Assembly (NCBI GenBank): GCA_038562165.1 | Contig: JBCFAO010000015.1 | Location: 13,348-77,347 of the forward strand | Direction of reading: 5' to 3' | Length of the DNA: 64,000 nt | Source: WRMS01 sp038562165 | GTDB taxonomy: Bacteria > Bacillota > Peptococcia > DRI-13 > UBA5745 | Part shown: positions 26,266 through 34,152 of the stretch, one piece after another | Layout: the number at the start of each line of letters is the position of its first letter | How positions within the stretch are numbered: position 1 is the stretch's first letter | Position numbers and translations under genes: made by a program | Notes under the pieces: generated by a model | What the model was told of the DNA's origin: nothing | The model's database searches: none | Seen by the model: the letters and a program-made list of their open reading frames with translations, nothing else

Positions 26266-26586
26266 TCAATCACCTCCGTTGGCTTTTGCCGCTTCCACGA
26301 CCCCCAAGGCCATTTGCTCATCAGTTAAAGCTAATAAACCTAAAGGTTTTTTTCGCAGCAAAACACCGTAATCTTCTTTCGTCCCTACGGATAAGAAAGG
26401 GATCTCCATATCCCCGCACCATAGCTTAAGTATCTCCATCCGTTTGGGATTTGTATCCGTGGCCGCCAAGACCAGCTTGGCCTTCTGACGCCGTATACCT
26501 TCTTCCACCGAGTAGGTGCCAAGAAGCAGCTTGCCGCTTTTGGCAGCAAAACCGATCAAGGCGGCGATTTTAGGATTCAGGCTCAT
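26266..26586 (-). CDS. rplGA: L7Ae-like RNA-binding protein YlxQ
   Basis: 106-aa L7Ae/L30e/Gadd45-fold protein that binds kink-turn RNA. The opening KIAALIGFAAKSGKLLLGTYSVEEGIR and the LVLAATDTNPKR block mark the family. It sits between ylxR and infB as in nearly all Firmicutes, overlaps ylxR by 17 nt and ends one base before the infB start. Confidence 0.92.
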   Translation of the reverse strand: MSLNPKIAALIGFAAKSGKLLLGTYSVEEGIRRQKAKLVLAATDTNPKRMEILKLWCGDMEIPFLSVGTKEDYGVLLRKKPLGLLALTDEQMALGVVEAAKANGGD

Positions 26587-26848
26587 GCTCCACCTTTTCT
26601 TTCAGCTTTGACAATATATCGGCGTCGATTCTGGTTCCCGCTGCCTTATCCAGCCTGCCGCCCTTAAGGGCCTGGGCCAGGCAATCCTTGCTCTGGCAGA
26701 CGTAAAGCCCCCGGCCCGGTTTTTTGCCCGTCTCGTCCAAAGAAACTTGGCCTTCGGCGGTCTTTACCAATCGGATCAGCTCTCGTTTAGGAAACTGCTG
26801 CCGGCAGATGGCACACATCCTAAGCGGTATCCGTTTTTGAGCCATCAA
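26570..26848 (-). CDS. ylxR: YlxR family RNA-binding protein
   Basis: 92-aa DUF448 protein with RMCAICRQQFPKRELIRLV and GRGLYVCQSKDC. The two cysteine pairs and basic surface are typical. It has been linked to RNase P or global regulation in some bacteria, and its role here is inferred only from the nusA-ylxR-ylxQ-infB order. Confidence 0.92.
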   Translation of the reverse strand: MMAQKRIPLRMCAICRQQFPKRELIRLVKTAEGQVSLDETGKKPGRGLYVCQSKDCLAQALKGGRLDKAAGTRIDADILSKLKEKVEHEPES

Positions 26849-26863
26849 ACCTTCGCCTCCTTC

Positions 26864-28057
26864 CTATTGCTCCCCTCCGGGACCCGCTGTCTCTTCGAAG
26901 CCATCTATCACTTCAAAGCTCTCTGCTTCTTCAGGACCTTCCGTCGCTTCCTGCCAGGAGTCCTCTTCCCAGAGCTCTTCGTCCCCTGCTCCTTCGCCGG
27001 ACTCCTGCATCACATTAAGCAGCTGGTTCATTTGACTTTCGCTTTTGATGTCGATTTTCCAACCGGTAAGCTTGGCAGCCAACCTGGCATTTTGTCCTTC
27101 TTTGCCGATAGCCAAAGACAACTGGTAATCCGGCACCACTACCTGGGCTCCTTTTTCGCCGTCCCAGACCTCTACGGACACTACTTTTGCCGGGCTCAAG
27201 GCGCTGGCAATGAACTCGGCGGGCTCTTCATTCCATTTGATGATGTCGATTTTTTCGCCCCTCAGCTCATTAACAATGGCCTGAACCCGCATGCCCTTGG
27301 GACCCACACAGGCGCCTAAAGCATCCACATTTTCATTTTCCGACCATACGGCGATTTTGGAGCGGTAACCGGCCTCTCTGGCAACGGATTTTACTTCGAT
27401 AGTGCCATCTTGGATCTCCGGCACTTCAAGCTCGAAAAGACGTTCCAAAAAGCCGGGATGGGTGCGGGAAACCTGAATCTGAGGTCCCTTCGTGGTTTTC
27501 TTCACATCAATAATATAGGCCTTGATCCGCATACCGGGGGCATAGTTCTCTCCCGGCATCTGCTCATTAGGCCCTAGACAAACTTCCGTATTGCCCATGT
27601 CAATATAGACATTGCGGTTCTCACAACGATGAATGATGCCGGTAATGATATCGCCTTTTTGACTGTAATATTTGTCAAAAATCATATCTCTTTCGGCTTC
27701 CCGAATCCGCTGCACCACCACCTGTTTGGCGGTCTGAGCGGCAATCCGGCCAAAATCCTTCGGCGTCACTTCATATTCGACGACATCCTCCAGTTCGTAA
27801 TCCGGCCGCTCCTTCCTGGCATCCTCCAGGCTGATTTCTGATTTTGAATCCGTCACCGACTCCACAACGGTTTTGCGGGTAAAAACCTTGAACTCACCGG
27901 TTTCCCTGTCGATATGGACTCTTACGTTTTGAGAAGCGCCAAAATTTTTCTTATAAGCAGAAATCAAGGCTGCCTCTATGGCATCCACCAAAACGTTAAA
28001 GTCAATACCTCTCTCTTTTTCCAGATCCTTCAGCGCAGACAACAACTCACTATTCAT
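26864..28057 (-). CDS. nusA: Transcription termination/antitermination factor NusA
   Basis: RNA-polymerase-binding factor controlling pausing, termination and antitermination. It has an N-terminal polymerase-binding domain, S1 (KGDIITGIIHRCENRNVYIDMG), KH1 with GACVGPKGMRVQ and KH2 with GKEGQNARLA, then an acidic tail of about 45 residues (Glu/Asp-rich). The start is the ATG preceded by GGGAGGGATGAAAAGGCA (28057), 397 aa. The longer frame to 28108 overlaps rimP. Confidence 0.97.
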   Translation of the reverse strand: MNSELLSALKDLEKERGIDFNVLVDAIEAALISAYKKNFGASQNVRVHIDRETGEFKVFTRKTVVESVTDSKSEISLEDARKERPDYELEDVVEYEVTPKDFGRIAAQTAKQVVVQRIREAERDMIFDKYYSQKGDIITGIIHRCENRNVYIDMGNTEVCLGPNEQMPGENYAPGMRIKAYIIDVKKTTKGPQIQVSRTHPGFLERLFELEVPEIQDGTIEVKSVAREAGYRSKIAVWSENENVDALGACVGPKGMRVQAIVNELRGEKIDIIKWNEEPAEFIASALSPAKVVSVEVWDGEKGAQVVVPDYQLSLAIGKEGQNARLAAKLTGWKIDIKSESQMNQLLNVMQESGEGAGDEELWEEDSWQEATEGPEEAESFEVIDGFEETAGPGGEQ

Positions 28058-28064
28058 TGCCTTT

Positions 28065-28544
28065 TCATCCCTCCCCATTTTCATCCCAATATAAGTGGAC
28101 GCTTGCAATCATTTCCCTCGGTATCCCTAAATCCCGGTCATCCTGTACCAGGAATAATTCATTAGCCGATAGGGTTCCTAAAGAACCCACATAATTTTTC
28201 TTTCCCTGAAAGGGAGCAAATAAGCTTACTTCCACCATACTGCCTTTAAACCGAATAAAATCCTGCTCTTTCTTTAAAGGCCGCTCAATACCCGGCGAAG
28301 AAACCTCCAAGAAATAAGCCTGAGGTATAGGATCCGTTTCATCCAGCCAATCGGAAAGCCTTTCGCTGACCTTCTGGCAATCATCAATATCCACGGTTTT
28401 CTCAACATCGAGATGTTCGATAAAAAAACGCAGATACCAATTAGCGCCTTCTTTAACCAGCTCCATATCCGCCAGCTCGTAACCAAGCTCCCGGATAATC
28501 GGCACCGCTTTTTCCTGAATTCTTTCTGCCAGCTTATCCTTCAA
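28065..28544 (-). CDS. rimP: Ribosome maturation factor RimP
   Basis: 30S assembly factor, first gene of the rimP-nusA-infB operon. I chose the TTG at 28542-28544 because GGAGGG stands 6 nt before it, giving 159 aa. A longer frame to 28574 has no ribosome site. YLEVSSPGIERPL and RFKGSMVEVSL are the family blocks. Confidence 0.93.
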   Translation of the reverse strand: MKDKLAERIQEKAVPIIRELGYELADMELVKEGANWYLRFFIEHLDVEKTVDIDDCQKVSERLSDWLDETDPIPQAYFLEVSSPGIERPLKKEQDFIRFKGSMVEVSLFAPFQGKKNYVGSLGTLSANELFLVQDDRDLGIPREMIASVHLYWDENGEG

Positions 28545-28655
28545 TCCTATCCCTCCGTCGTGCTTTTTCTTCAATTAATAAAAAGAATTTCAGCATCCCC
28601 CGCAAGAGAAGGATAACTGCTTTTATGAGAGTAGAATGCCCATTTACAAACGAAA

Positions 28656-28675
28656 GAGTGGGGAGACCCACTCTC
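28656..28675 (-). promoter_or_regulatory. Leader hairpin of the rimP-nusA operon
   Basis: AGAGTGGG and CCCACTCT form an 8-bp stem with a 4-nt loop in the roughly 150-nt 5' leader. The minus-strand tail is only TTCGTTTG, so it is a poor terminator. A stability or attenuation element is possible. Confidence 0.45.
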
Positions 28676-28702
28676 TGCAAACATACCAAATTCTACATAA
28701 GA

Positions 28703-28731
28703 AGTATAACACTTATTTTTATTTGATGCAA
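28703..28731 (-). promoter_or_regulatory. Promoter of the rimP-nusA-infB operon
   Basis: On the minus strand TTGCAT (28726-28731), exactly 17 nt of AT-rich spacer, then TATACT (28703-28708). It is divergent from the deacetylase gene at 28808. Confidence 0.7.
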
Positions 28732-28807
28732 CACCAAAACTATCGGGAAAGTGGGCAAACATTATTCTTCATCCGTCTACATATCCTACTGAGGAGGGGG
28801 CGGCAAC

Positions 28808-29758
28808 GTGTTCTTGTCTATAATATTCAACAAACGCAAATGGATCAAAATCGGAGCAGGCATATTTTTACTTCTTCTGCTGCTCCCTATTTTTTTCTTG
28901 TTTTCCCGCATTAAATTCTGGGACCATCAGGATCAAGGAGCTATTTCCTCTGCGGAAAAGGCGGCGGCAGATCAAGAGGACCTCCGGGAACAAGCGGCTC
29001 TGCTGGTTTTGCTCTACCATCATCTCGATGAAAACGAAGACCATTGGGGTCCTTATGCTATTCCTCCCCGGCAATTTGAATATGATTTACAGTATCTCGT
29101 TAAAAATAATTATGAAGCGGTAACGCTAAAAGAAATTATTGATTTTGTTTATCATCAGGGCAAACTGCCGGCCAAGCCGGTATTAATCACCTTTGATGAC
29201 GGCTATGAAAGCAATTACGTGTATGCCTGGCCGCTTTTAAAAAAATATAACATGAAAGCCGTAATCAATATCATCGGCATTTTGTCGGATCAGGAAAGCG
29301 CCGCCTCCGACCATAACGTAAGCTACTCTTACCTGACCTGGGATCAGATCATTGAAATGCAAGAAAGCGGCATTGTTGAATTCGGCAATCACACCTATGA
29401 TTTACATAGTAAAAACCGTACTATTCAGGGAATAAGAAAAAAGAAAACGGAAAGCATCAAAGAATATCAGCAGCGTTTAATGGAAGACTTGGAGCTGACA
29501 CAAAAAAAACTGATGACGGCTTGCGGCTCGCCGGCTTTATGCTTTGCCTTTCCCTTGGGTATTCAGGAAGAGCATGCCTTGCCTATTTTGGATGAGCTGG
29601 GCTTTCAGGTGACTCTTTGCTCCCATCAAATCTACAATGAGCTGATCAGAAACCAGGATTGCCTGCGGCCCTTGGGCCGCTTCAACCGGGCTGCCGGCAT
29701 CAATACCGTGGATTTTTTTGCCCGGATAGAGAAAAATCTGCCTGTCATCAATGAATAA
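28808..29758 (+). CDS. Membrane-anchored polysaccharide deacetylase
   Basis: NodB-fold protein with a signal anchor (residues 13-33, GAGIFLLLLLLPIFFLFSRI) and extracellular domain. ITFDDGYESN contains the catalytic Asp and metal Asp, and GNHTYDLHS the metal histidines. LVLLYHHLDE at the start resembles IcaB/PgaB-type N-deacetylases acting on polysaccharides. The start is GTG with GAGGAGGGGG upstream. It reads divergently from rimP and begins the accessory stretch. The substrate is unknown. Confidence 0.9.
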   Translation: MFLSIIFNKRKWIKIGAGIFLLLLLLPIFFLFSRIKFWDHQDQGAISSAEKAAADQEDLREQAALLVLLYHHLDENEDHWGPYAIPPRQFEYDLQYLVKNNYEAVTLKEIIDFVYHQGKLPAKPVLITFDDGYESNYVYAWPLLKKYNMKAVINIIGILSDQESAASDHNVSYSYLTWDQIIEMQESGIVEFGNHTYDLHSKNRTIQGIRKKKTESIKEYQQRLMEDLELTQKKLMTACGSPALCFAFPLGIQEEHALPILDELGFQVTLCSHQIYNELIRNQDCLRPLGRFNRAAGINTVDFFARIEKNLPVINE

Positions 29759-29837
29759 CTCTGCCTGCCCCAACCCATAATAGAATGACCGCTATGACGG
29801 ATAGCGCCGGCGGATTTTCGGGAAAAGAGGGGCAGCA

Positions 29838-30560
29838 GTGGGTGAATTTTTGATTGGCGTCCTGGATATTTCCATACGGGCGTTAGTTTCGGCGATAATC
29901 CTGTTTCTTTTGACAAAAATTATGGGCTATAAACAGATTTCTCAATTAACCTACTTTGATTACTGTATCGGTATTTCCATCGGTTCCATAGCGGCTGAAA
30001 TGTCCTTTGACCGGGAGCAGCCTTATCACTATTTCGTTATTGCCATGACTGTCTATTTTCTGATTGCCGTGAGTTTTTCGCTGATTACCTTAAAAAGTTT
30101 AAAACTGAGAAAGTTTTTAAACGGCAATCCTATTATCCTGATGGATAAAGGCAAGCTTTTGCCTAAGAACATGAAGATAGTAAAAGTAGATATCCACGAT
30201 TTTCTTGCCCAGTGCAGAAACGCCGGCTACTTCAATATTGACGATCTGGAATACGCCATTATGGAGCCTAACGGCTTAATCAGCTTTCTGCCCAAGAGCA
30301 AAAACCGGCCTCTGACCACCAATGATATGGCTTTACAGGTCAAGCAGGATGTTCCCGGTCTTTCCTTGATTATGGATGGCGTAATAATGCGGGAAAACCT
30401 TACCGGCGCCGGCCTGGATGAAAATTGGCTGGCCAGCGAGCTTCTCAACCAGGGCTTCATCAGCCCCAAACAAGTTTTTTACGCCACGTTAAACGGCGAT
30501 AATCAATTAGTCGTTTTCCCTAAAAATCAAGATATGTATAAGCATACGCCCTACAGTTAA
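29838..30560 (+). CDS. DUF421 (YetF-like) membrane protein
   Basis: Three N-terminal transmembrane helices (residues 8-28, 35-55, 63-85) are followed by a cytosolic-type alpha/beta domain with the family blocks GNPIILMDKGKLL, ARNAGYFNIDDLEYAIMEPNG-like sequence and PLVVFPKN-like ending. It is conserved in Bacillota; homologues are spore-associated in some species, and the biochemical role is not settled. The start is GTG with GAGGGG 5 nt upstream. It lies 79 nt after the deacetylase, so they may be co-transcribed. Confidence 0.88.
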   Translation: MGEFLIGVLDISIRALVSAIILFLLTKIMGYKQISQLTYFDYCIGISIGSIAAEMSFDREQPYHYFVIAMTVYFLIAVSFSLITLKSLKLRKFLNGNPIILMDKGKLLPKNMKIVKVDIHDFLAQCRNAGYFNIDDLEYAIMEPNGLISFLPKSKNRPLTTNDMALQVKQDVPGLSLIMDGVIMRENLTGAGLDENWLASELLNQGFISPKQVFYATLNGDNQLVVFPKNQDMYKHTPYS

Positions 30561-30602
30561 TTCGCTGCAAAAAAAGAAGCTGCCCGTAGCCAGGCCGTAA
30601 AT

Positions 30603-30680
30603 TTGCAGCCGAACGCAAGTAAATGTGATAAAATGGGGATATGACGAGAGATACCAAACCTCAAAGGGCGCGGTATCTCT
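30603..30680 (+). promoter_or_regulatory. Promoter and leader hairpin of the PLP decarboxylase
   Basis: TTGCAG (30603-30608), 18 nt and GATAAA form a plausible promoter. About 15 nt downstream a perfect 9-bp stem (AGAGATACC at 30647-30655, GGTATCTCT at 30672-30680) encloses 16 nt, ending shortly before the AGGAGG ribosome site at about 30690. No known riboswitch class is recognised. Confidence 0.45.
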
Positions 30681-30702
30681 TAATAAGGCAGGAGGTTTTT
30701 AA

Positions 30703-32118
30703 ATGTACCCCATTTTAAAAGAAGATTTAAACAAGCAAGAATCCATTCTGCAGCAGACCTATGAGGATGCTTTGGCTTTTTTGGCAAAACGTTCGGAACA
30801 AAAGGTTGAGCCCGGTTTCCCCGGGGCTCCTGCCTCGGCTTTGCCTGCCGAAGGCTTAGGCGCCGAAAAGGTCCAGGACTTTTTTCGCAAGCATTATCTG
30901 CCCTGGGTACCGGCCAGCTCCGGCTCCCGCTATTTTGGCTACGTTATCGGCGGCGTCACCCCGGCGGCTTTAGCAGGCGATTGGTATACTTCCCTGATCG
31001 ACCAAAATGCCTTCGGACAGCCGGGAAGCCTGGACCGGCAAATTGAGCAGGAGGCCCTGCAGTTTGTCCGGGATCTTCTGGGGCTGCCCGGCAGCTTTCA
31101 GGGCGCTTTCGTTTCCGGCGCCACTACCAGCGCTTTTGTGGCCCTTACCTGCGCCAGACAATGGGCAGCCGCTCAAAAGGGCCATTCCGCCAGCGAAGAA
31201 GGCCTATACGGCTTACCCCGTCCGGATATCGCTTCCGGCCTGACCCATGGGGCCAACTATAAGGCTGCCTCTATGGCCGGCTTTGGCCGCAATATCCATG
31301 CTCTTCCCCTGCTGCCGGGACGGGAAGCTGTGGATATTCAAGCTTTAAAGGATTATCTTGCCTCCAGAGATCAAAGCCGTCCCCTGATTTATATTGCCAA
31401 TATCGGCACGGCCAACAGCGGTGATATCGATGACTTAAATGCTATTGCCCAACTCAAAGAGCGCTATGGTTTTTGGCTGCACGCAGATGGGGCCTTTGGC
31501 GGTCTAATGGCCTGTGTGCCGGAATGGCAAGACAGTTTCCGACTGCTTTCTTCTGCCGATTCTCTGACCATGGATACCCATAAATGGCTGAATGTACCCT
31601 ATGATGGCGCCATAGTTTTAACCCGCCATCTCCATGAACAGTATCAAAGCTTTAGCAATGAGCTTACCCCCGGCCCTCTGGCCTCTGCGAACACCCTTCA
31701 TCATCATTTGACGCCGGAAGGCTCCCGCCGTCTGCGGGCGCTGCCTGCCTGGTTTACCATGCTGGCCTACGGCAAAGCCGGTTATGCCGATATCTGCCGG
31801 CGCAATGTAGCTATGTGCCGCCTTTACGGAGAGATGATCAAAAACAGTGACTGCTTTCGCCTGTTAAATGAAGTCAGAAGCAATGTGGTTGCTTTCACCC
31901 TGAATCTCTCCCCGGAAAAAATCACCGAGGATCTGATTAAGGAGATCCTCGGTGAAGTACAAAAAGCGGGAATTACTTATTCCAATTATGTGCCTTATTT
32001 GAATAAGCCGGCCCTCAGAGTATGCATGACCAATTGGATGACGGAAGAAGCCGATGTGATAGCTGCCTACCGTTCCATGGAGGAATCTGCCCGCCAAGTG
32101 ATCAGCCGCCGGTTTTAA
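30703..32118 (+). CDS. PLP-dependent group II amino-acid decarboxylase
   Basis: Fold-type I PLP enzyme of the aromatic/aspartate/diaminobutyrate decarboxylase superfamily. MDTHKWLNVPYD holds the Schiff-base lysine, HADGAFGG the cofactor-binding Asp, and GATTSAFVAL the phosphate-binding region. 471 aa is normal. The ribosome site AGGAGG is strong. The substrate cannot be read from the sequence. It converges with a TetR gene whose stop it overlaps by 4 nt, but no copy of the TetR operator is seen before it. Confidence 0.88.
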   Translation: MYPILKEDLNKQESILQQTYEDALAFLAKRSEQKVEPGFPGAPASALPAEGLGAEKVQDFFRKHYLPWVPASSGSRYFGYVIGGVTPAALAGDWYTSLIDQNAFGQPGSLDRQIEQEALQFVRDLLGLPGSFQGAFVSGATTSAFVALTCARQWAAAQKGHSASEEGLYGLPRPDIASGLTHGANYKAASMAGFGRNIHALPLLPGREAVDIQALKDYLASRDQSRPLIYIANIGTANSGDIDDLNAIAQLKERYGFWLHADGAFGGLMACVPEWQDSFRLLSSADSLTMDTHKWLNVPYDGAIVLTRHLHEQYQSFSNELTPGPLASANTLHHHLTPEGSRRLRALPAWFTMLAYGKAGYADICRRNVAMCRLYGEMIKNSDCFRLLNEVRSNVVAFTLNLSPEKITEDLIKEILGEVQKAGITYSNYVPYLNKPALRVCMTNWMTEEADVIAAYRSMEESARQVISRRF

Positions 32119-32783
32119 ATCCCGTTAAGGGAGGGCAGCCGCCGGGCCAGCAGGGAATTAAGCAGTTGGTGAAAACCATAGGATAAAAACTGTTTATCGT
32201 CCATTTGCAGGCCGGCAGTAATATAATTCTTTTTGACTTTGATTAAGTCCAGCAGGGATGAAATGGTTGCCCAAAGGATTTGGCCCGCCGCCGCCGGCTC
32301 CACATCCTCGGCTACCAATCCCTGCTCTTTGCCATTTTCAATCAGTTCTGCCAGCAGCGTGCATATCACAGTGACCGAATCAACGATATCGGCAATTACC
32401 GCAGGCTCCTGCCCCTCTGCATCTTTAGTCCCGTATGCCCCATAAGCCCCCAATTCATTAAAAGACTGGATCGACGCCTGATGGAACCGGGTCATCGCCT
32501 CACAAAACTCCTCGTATTTCTCTCGAAAGCTGGCCGCCGACTCAATGATATCAATAACCTCTTTCTGCAAAATCAACAGCTTTTGCAGGGAAATGTGATA
32601 TAAAATATCCTCTTTGCTTACAAAATAAGCATAAATCGTCCGCCGGCTATAGCCGGAAAGCTTGGATATTTCCTGGATAGTCGTCTGAATGAAGCTTTTC
32701 TCCAGAAAAAGATGCTCCGCCGCCCGCATAATGTTCTCTTTATGTAATGTGGCTACCCGCTCTCTGCGATATCCGTTCATCAT
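32115..32783 (-). CDS. TetR/AcrR-family transcriptional regulator
   Basis: 222-aa regulator with an N-terminal HTH at about residues 28-60 (TTIQEISKLSGYSRRTIYAYFVSKEDIL) and a ligand-binding helical C-terminal domain that I do not recognise. It is almost certainly autoregulated: its promoter contains a 37-bp palindrome. No divergent partner gene lies across the operator, only a MITE-like element and then vanY on the same strand. Its targets beyond itself are unknown. Confidence 0.92.
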   Translation of the reverse strand: MMNGYRRERVATLHKENIMRAAEHLFLEKSFIQTTIQEISKLSGYSRRTIYAYFVSKEDILYHISLQKLLILQKEVIDIIESAASFREKYEEFCEAMTRFHQASIQSFNELGAYGAYGTKDAEGQEPAVIADIVDSVTVICTLLAELIENGKEQGLVAEDVEPAAAGQILWATISSLLDLIKVKKNYITAGLQMDDKQFLSYGFHQLLNSLLARRLPSLNGI

Positions 32784-32794
32784 CGCATCTCCCC

Positions 32795-32831
32795 AATCTA
32801 ATTTGTATACTTAAAGTATATAAATTAGATT
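32795..32831 (-). promoter_or_regulatory. TetR operator palindrome
   Basis: Two 18-bp arms around one central base (32795-32812, 32814-32831) match at 17 of 18 positions. The core is GTATACTT-A-AAGTATAT, flanked by AATCTAATTT and AAATTAGATT. It covers the -10 box and most of the spacer of the tetR promoter, the classical arrangement for autorepression. Confidence 0.8.
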
Positions 32832-32843
32832 CTATATTGTCAA
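32815..32843 (-). promoter_or_regulatory. Promoter of the tetR gene
   Basis: On the minus strand TTGACA (32838-32843), exactly 17 nt and TATACT (32815-32820), overlapping the operator. Confidence 0.8.
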
Positions 32844-32920
32844 TAGTCTTTTTAATAAAGTTCATCATATTAGTTTATCTTAGCTGGCCCGACCTGCAGA
32901 GATTATAAGCAGTATATGAG

Positions 32921-33059
32921 GGAGTGTCTCAAAACAGCGAAGGAAACGCTGCAGTATCTATACTGCATATGGGCGGATTGGGGGATGCCGAAAAGAGCGA
33001 AAAACAAAAAAGGAGGGTGCCCCTCCTCAGCTCTTTTCAGCGCTGTTTTGAGACACCCT
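32921..33059. mobile_element. MITE-like element with 16-bp terminal inverted repeats
   Basis: Ends GTGTCTCAAAACAGCG (32924-32939) and its exact complement (33041-33056). The interior has nested stems: GCAGTAT/ATACTGC at 32951-32966, GAAAAGAGC/GCTCTTTTC at 32990-33038, and GGAGGG/CCCTCC at 33012-33026. On the minus strand the last stem is followed by TTTTTTGTTTTT, a good terminator for the vanY operon. No coding capacity and no clear target duplication. The end sequence resembles those of some Firmicute IS elements (inference). Confidence 0.75.
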
Positions 33060-33079
33060 TCGTGTTTCTTCTTATCAAC

Positions 33080-34135
33080 CTAATGAACGGCAGAAACGGA
33101 TTCCAATAAAGTGGTGATAACAAAGCCCTTGCTGCCGTCACCGGATATGGTATAGGGCCTATGGGCAGGTACCTTAATGGTGCCTGAACCCAAAGGCTGG
33201 TAATCCACCTGCCAGATATCTCCCTCTTCGTCCCGGAAAGTATAGCCCCTTTCTCTATATAAGAAATCGTAATACTCTTCCAGACACCAGTCCTGCTGAC
33301 GGATATAATCGCTGTGGGGCCGGCCCACATACCGAAGATGCCAGGGCTCATAGCCGATTTTTGTGATCTCTGTTTTTGCTTCAGGGTAGCGGACCACAAA
33401 CCCAAAACGCCAGCAATTTTCATCCAGCCAATGGCCATTATCCGTTTGGTAATAAGAGGTTTGCAAACCGGGATGGCTGCGGCTGGAAACATCCATGGCC
33501 AAGCCGGTATGATGCTCGCTTTCGAAGGGTCTGGCCACCCAAACAGCAGCAGCGGTTGCAGCATCGCTGTCACCATAGCCCAAGTCTTTATAATATTGAA
33601 CTTTCTTGTGATACAAAGCCTTTTGGTAAGAAAAATCCCGGTGGCCGCTTTGCAGCAGATAGCCGGTTATACCGTCCTTTTCATAAGCATATCTTACCAT
33701 GGCCAAAAGCTGCTCCGCCACCGTCTTATTGACTTGGAGCCGGACCTTGTTAACACGGAATTGGGACTCGCCCGCTTCATCCGCCATATCATTGACTACG
33801 GTCAATTCCTCGGGCAGAAAATCCTCAGGCAAAAGATATTCATAATTTACCAAGATCAAAAAGCCTTGATAAATTTGCCGGGCAGTAACTGCCAGCTCCT
33901 TTGTTTCCTCCCGGTATGTGGTAGGAAAACGGCTGTCTTCACCGGGCAGCAACAGGGGCTCAATAGGATGGGCTTTAGCAACGGTTGTCATCACCTTATC
34001 CGGGTCCAAAACCTGTTCCGCTGCCAGGGCTACCCCATCATACCAAAAAATCATTCCCCCTAAAGCTATCACCATCACCGCCGGCAAGGTAAATAGCCGT
34101 ACAATCGTCTTCCATTCCTTTCCTATCATAATCAT
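33080..34135 (-). CDS. VanY-like D-Ala-D-Ala carboxypeptidase (M15B)
   Basis: Membrane-anchored zinc carboxypeptidase predicted to cut the last D-Ala from peptidoglycan stems. There is one N-terminal membrane segment (residues 12-38), then SGHRDFSYQ, the zinc motif SEHHTGLAMDV (SxHxxGxAxD) and EPWHLRYVG. The C-terminal 45 residues form an extra small domain. The second ATG (34129) has the better ribosome-site spacing. It is last in the envelope operon, followed by a MITE-borne terminator. No VanR/VanS pair is nearby. Confidence 0.9.
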   Translation of the reverse strand: MIMIGKEWKTIVRLFTLPAVMVIALGGMIFWYDGVALAAEQVLDPDKVMTTVAKAHPIEPLLLPGEDSRFPTTYREETKELAVTARQIYQGFLILVNYEYLLPEDFLPEELTVVNDMADEAGESQFRVNKVRLQVNKTVAEQLLAMVRYAYEKDGITGYLLQSGHRDFSYQKALYHKKVQYYKDLGYGDSDAATAAAVWVARPFESEHHTGLAMDVSSRSHPGLQTSYYQTDNGHWLDENCWRFGFVVRYPEAKTEITKIGYEPWHLRYVGRPHSDYIRQQDWCLEEYYDFLYRERGYTFRDEEGDIWQVDYQPLGSGTIKVPAHRPYTISGDGSKGFVITTLLESVSAVH

Positions 34136-34152
34136 ATCCCCTCTTGCCGGTT

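Noticed and set aside
33314..34063. 249-codon plus-strand open frame opposite vanY
   Set aside because: VanY zinc motifs are on the other strand, and there are no recognisable features here.
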